Positions 6,831 to 7,735 of a DNA stretch of 7,735 bases are shown here, piece after piece. This DNA comes from Polynucleobacter meluiroseus (lineage in GTDB: Bacteria; Pseudomonadota; Gammaproteobacteria; Burkholderiales; Burkholderiaceae). Location: positions 1 to 7,735 of the forward strand of contig CALQED020000047.1 of assembly GCA_943329505.2 (NCBI GenBank), written 5' to 3'. Made by a program: the position numbers and the translations under genes. Position 1 is the stretch's first letter, and every line of letters starts with the position of its first letter. The notes below the pieces were generated by a model, which ran no database searches, had not been told where the DNA came from, and was given only the letters and a program-made list of their open reading frames with translations.

Positions 6831-7735
6831 TTATTTAACAGGCCTATCTAGCTGAAATATGACTGGAGCATCTTCATCTATTTTGTTTGAAGATGACTCT
6901 GGTTTTGACTCTTCCCCAGTGAAATTGAAATCCTGACTTTGAATAACTGGGGCAGGTTTATCTAAAAAAGTAGTGACTAGCGCTGGGAAAGCCATCACCA
7001 CAACCACCATCACTAATTGCAATCCTACCCATGGCAATGCACCCCAGTAGATGTCGCTGCTCTTCACTTCTTTGGGGGCTACACCTCGCAGGTAAAAGAG
7101 GGCAAAACCAAAGGGTGGGTGCATAAAAGAAGTTTGCATATTTACGCAGAGCATCACGCCAAACCAGACGAGTGCAGCACTGGCCGCCGCTTCAGGATTG
7201 CCATTCATGGAATCGAGTAGAACAGGGGAGAGCAATTTGACTGCTACGGGCGCCAACAGTGGCACCACAATAAATGCGATCTCAAAGAAGTCTAGAAAGA
7301 ATGCCAAGAAAAAGATAAAGAGGTTCACGACGATGAGAAAGCCAATCCATCCGCCAGGTAGGTTTGAGAAAAGTTCCTCAACCCAGCGGCCACCATCAAC
7401 CCCTTGAAAGACCACCGAGAAACAAGTCGAGCCAATCAAAATGAAGACCACCATGGTCGTAATGCGCATGGTGTTTTGGTAGGCCTCTTGAATCAGTCCC
7501 TTAAGATTAGAAATACTGGCGCGTCGTATCCAGGCTAGTAACAACGCACCCATCGCACCCATCGCACCCGATTCGGTCGGGGTGGCAATACCAGCCATAA
7601 TGGTACCTAGCACCAAGAAGATCAGCACTGCCGAAGGAATGATACCCATGAGGCATTTCTTCCAGAGTGCCAAGCCCCTGAGGGTCAAATCACTCTCCGG
7701 CAGTGACGGTAAGTCATTCGGGCGAAGGCGAGTCA
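6831..7735 (-). CDS. TRAP transporter large permease (DctM family), C-terminal part, cut by window edge
   Basis: The open frame runs without a stop to the right edge, giving 300 visible residues; the true start lies outside, and the TTG at 7688 is not it. TRAP large permeases are inner-membrane proteins that, with a small membrane subunit and a periplasmic binding protein, import organic acids using a sodium gradient. About seven hydrophobic segments are visible, with the family pattern LGTIMAGIATPTESGAMGA in the first 50 residues, LAFFLDFFEIAFIVVPLLAP in the middle, and MHPPFGFALFYLRGVAP before the last helix. This resembles the mannitol/chloroaromatic subgroup, but the substrate cannot be told. 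A polar tail of about 45 residues, rich in Asp, Glu, Ser and Lys, follows the last helix and should lie outside the membrane. The gene converges on the decarboxylase gene, with two bases between the stops. Confidence 0.92.
   Translation of the reverse strand, partial: TRLRPNDLPSLPESDLTLRGLALWKKCLMGIIPSAVLIFLVLGTIMAGIATPTESGAMGAMGALLLAWIRRASISNLKGLIQEAYQNTMRITTMVVFILIGSTCFSVVFQGVDGGRWVEELFSNLPGGWIGFLIVVNLFIFFLAFFLDFFEIAFIVVPLLAPVAVKLLSPVLLDSMNGNPEAAASAALVWFGVMLCVNMQTSFMHPPFGFALFYLRGVAPKEVKSSDIYWGALPWVGLQLVMVVVVMAFPALVTTFLDKPAPVIQSQDFNFTGEESKPESSSNKIDEDAPVIFQLDRPVK
6869..6952. repeat. Two inverted repeats in the 3' coding end of the TRAP permease gene
   Basis: CATCTTCA (6869-6876) pairs perfectly with TGAAGATG (6888-6895) across an 11-base loop, and CCCCAGT (6914-6920) pairs with ACTGGGG (6946-6952) across 25 bases. 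Both lie 40-125 bases past the decarboxylase stop, so they could fold in a read-through decarboxylase mRNA and slow 3' decay. Neither is followed by a T-run, so they are not intrinsic terminators. Confidence 0.35.
7546..7569 (-). repeat. 9-bp tandem repeat inside the TRAP permease gene
   Basis: On the + strand GCACCCATC occurs twice in tandem followed by GCACCC (2.7 copies, 24 bases). It encodes the Gly-Ala-Met periodicity GAMGAMGA of a membrane helix. The unit is a multiple of three, so gain or loss of a copy would keep the frame. Confidence 0.6.

Noticed and set aside
7546..7569. 9-bp tandem repeat as a phase-variation switch
   Set aside because: The unit is a multiple of three, with fewer than three copies, so slippage would not change the frame; it encodes an ordinary small-residue helix pattern.

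Overview
This window looks like chromosomal core sequence from a betaproteobacterium of the order Burkholderiales. A freshwater Polynucleobacter-type genome is my best guess, from the moderate base composition (judged by eye), short intergenic gaps, and proteins that read like Burkholderiaceae versions of PanC, ScpA, a DUF3460 protein and Dcd. The assignment rests on remembered family sequences, not on a search. I see no phage, insertion sequence, CRISPR array, tRNA or rRNA.

Layout: the left half is transcribed leftward. It reads metG (methionyl-tRNA synthetase, 2907 to 1237), a small DUF3460 gene (1133 to 945), scpA (chromosome-condensation kleisin, 952 to 65) and the first 22 codons of panC (68 to the left edge). 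The last three overlap one another by 4-8 bases and form a tight unit. It is probably driven at least partly from its own promoter just past metG, where there is a perfect TATAAT box. A 151-base divergent region (2908-3058) separates metG from a rightward block: fdhD (formate dehydrogenase accessory protein), dcd (dCTP deaminase) and a 755-residue Orn/Lys/Arg decarboxylase most like the lysine decarboxylase LdcA type. The right end holds the C-terminal half of a TRAP transporter large permease on the minus strand. It meets the decarboxylase tail to tail with only two bases between the stop codons.

The genes do not form one pathway. They cover translation (metG), chromosome segregation (scpA), coenzyme A precursor synthesis (panC), dUTP/dTTP supply (dcd), molybdenum enzyme maturation (fdhD), amine production (decarboxylase) and organic-acid uptake (TRAP permease). 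No undescribed system is evident. The points most worth a second look are a MetG lacking the C-terminal tRNA-binding/dimerisation domain, an FdhD with only one cysteine of the usual CxxC pair, a dcd promoter placed so that its mRNA may be leaderless, and three dyad-symmetric elements in the promoter regions.
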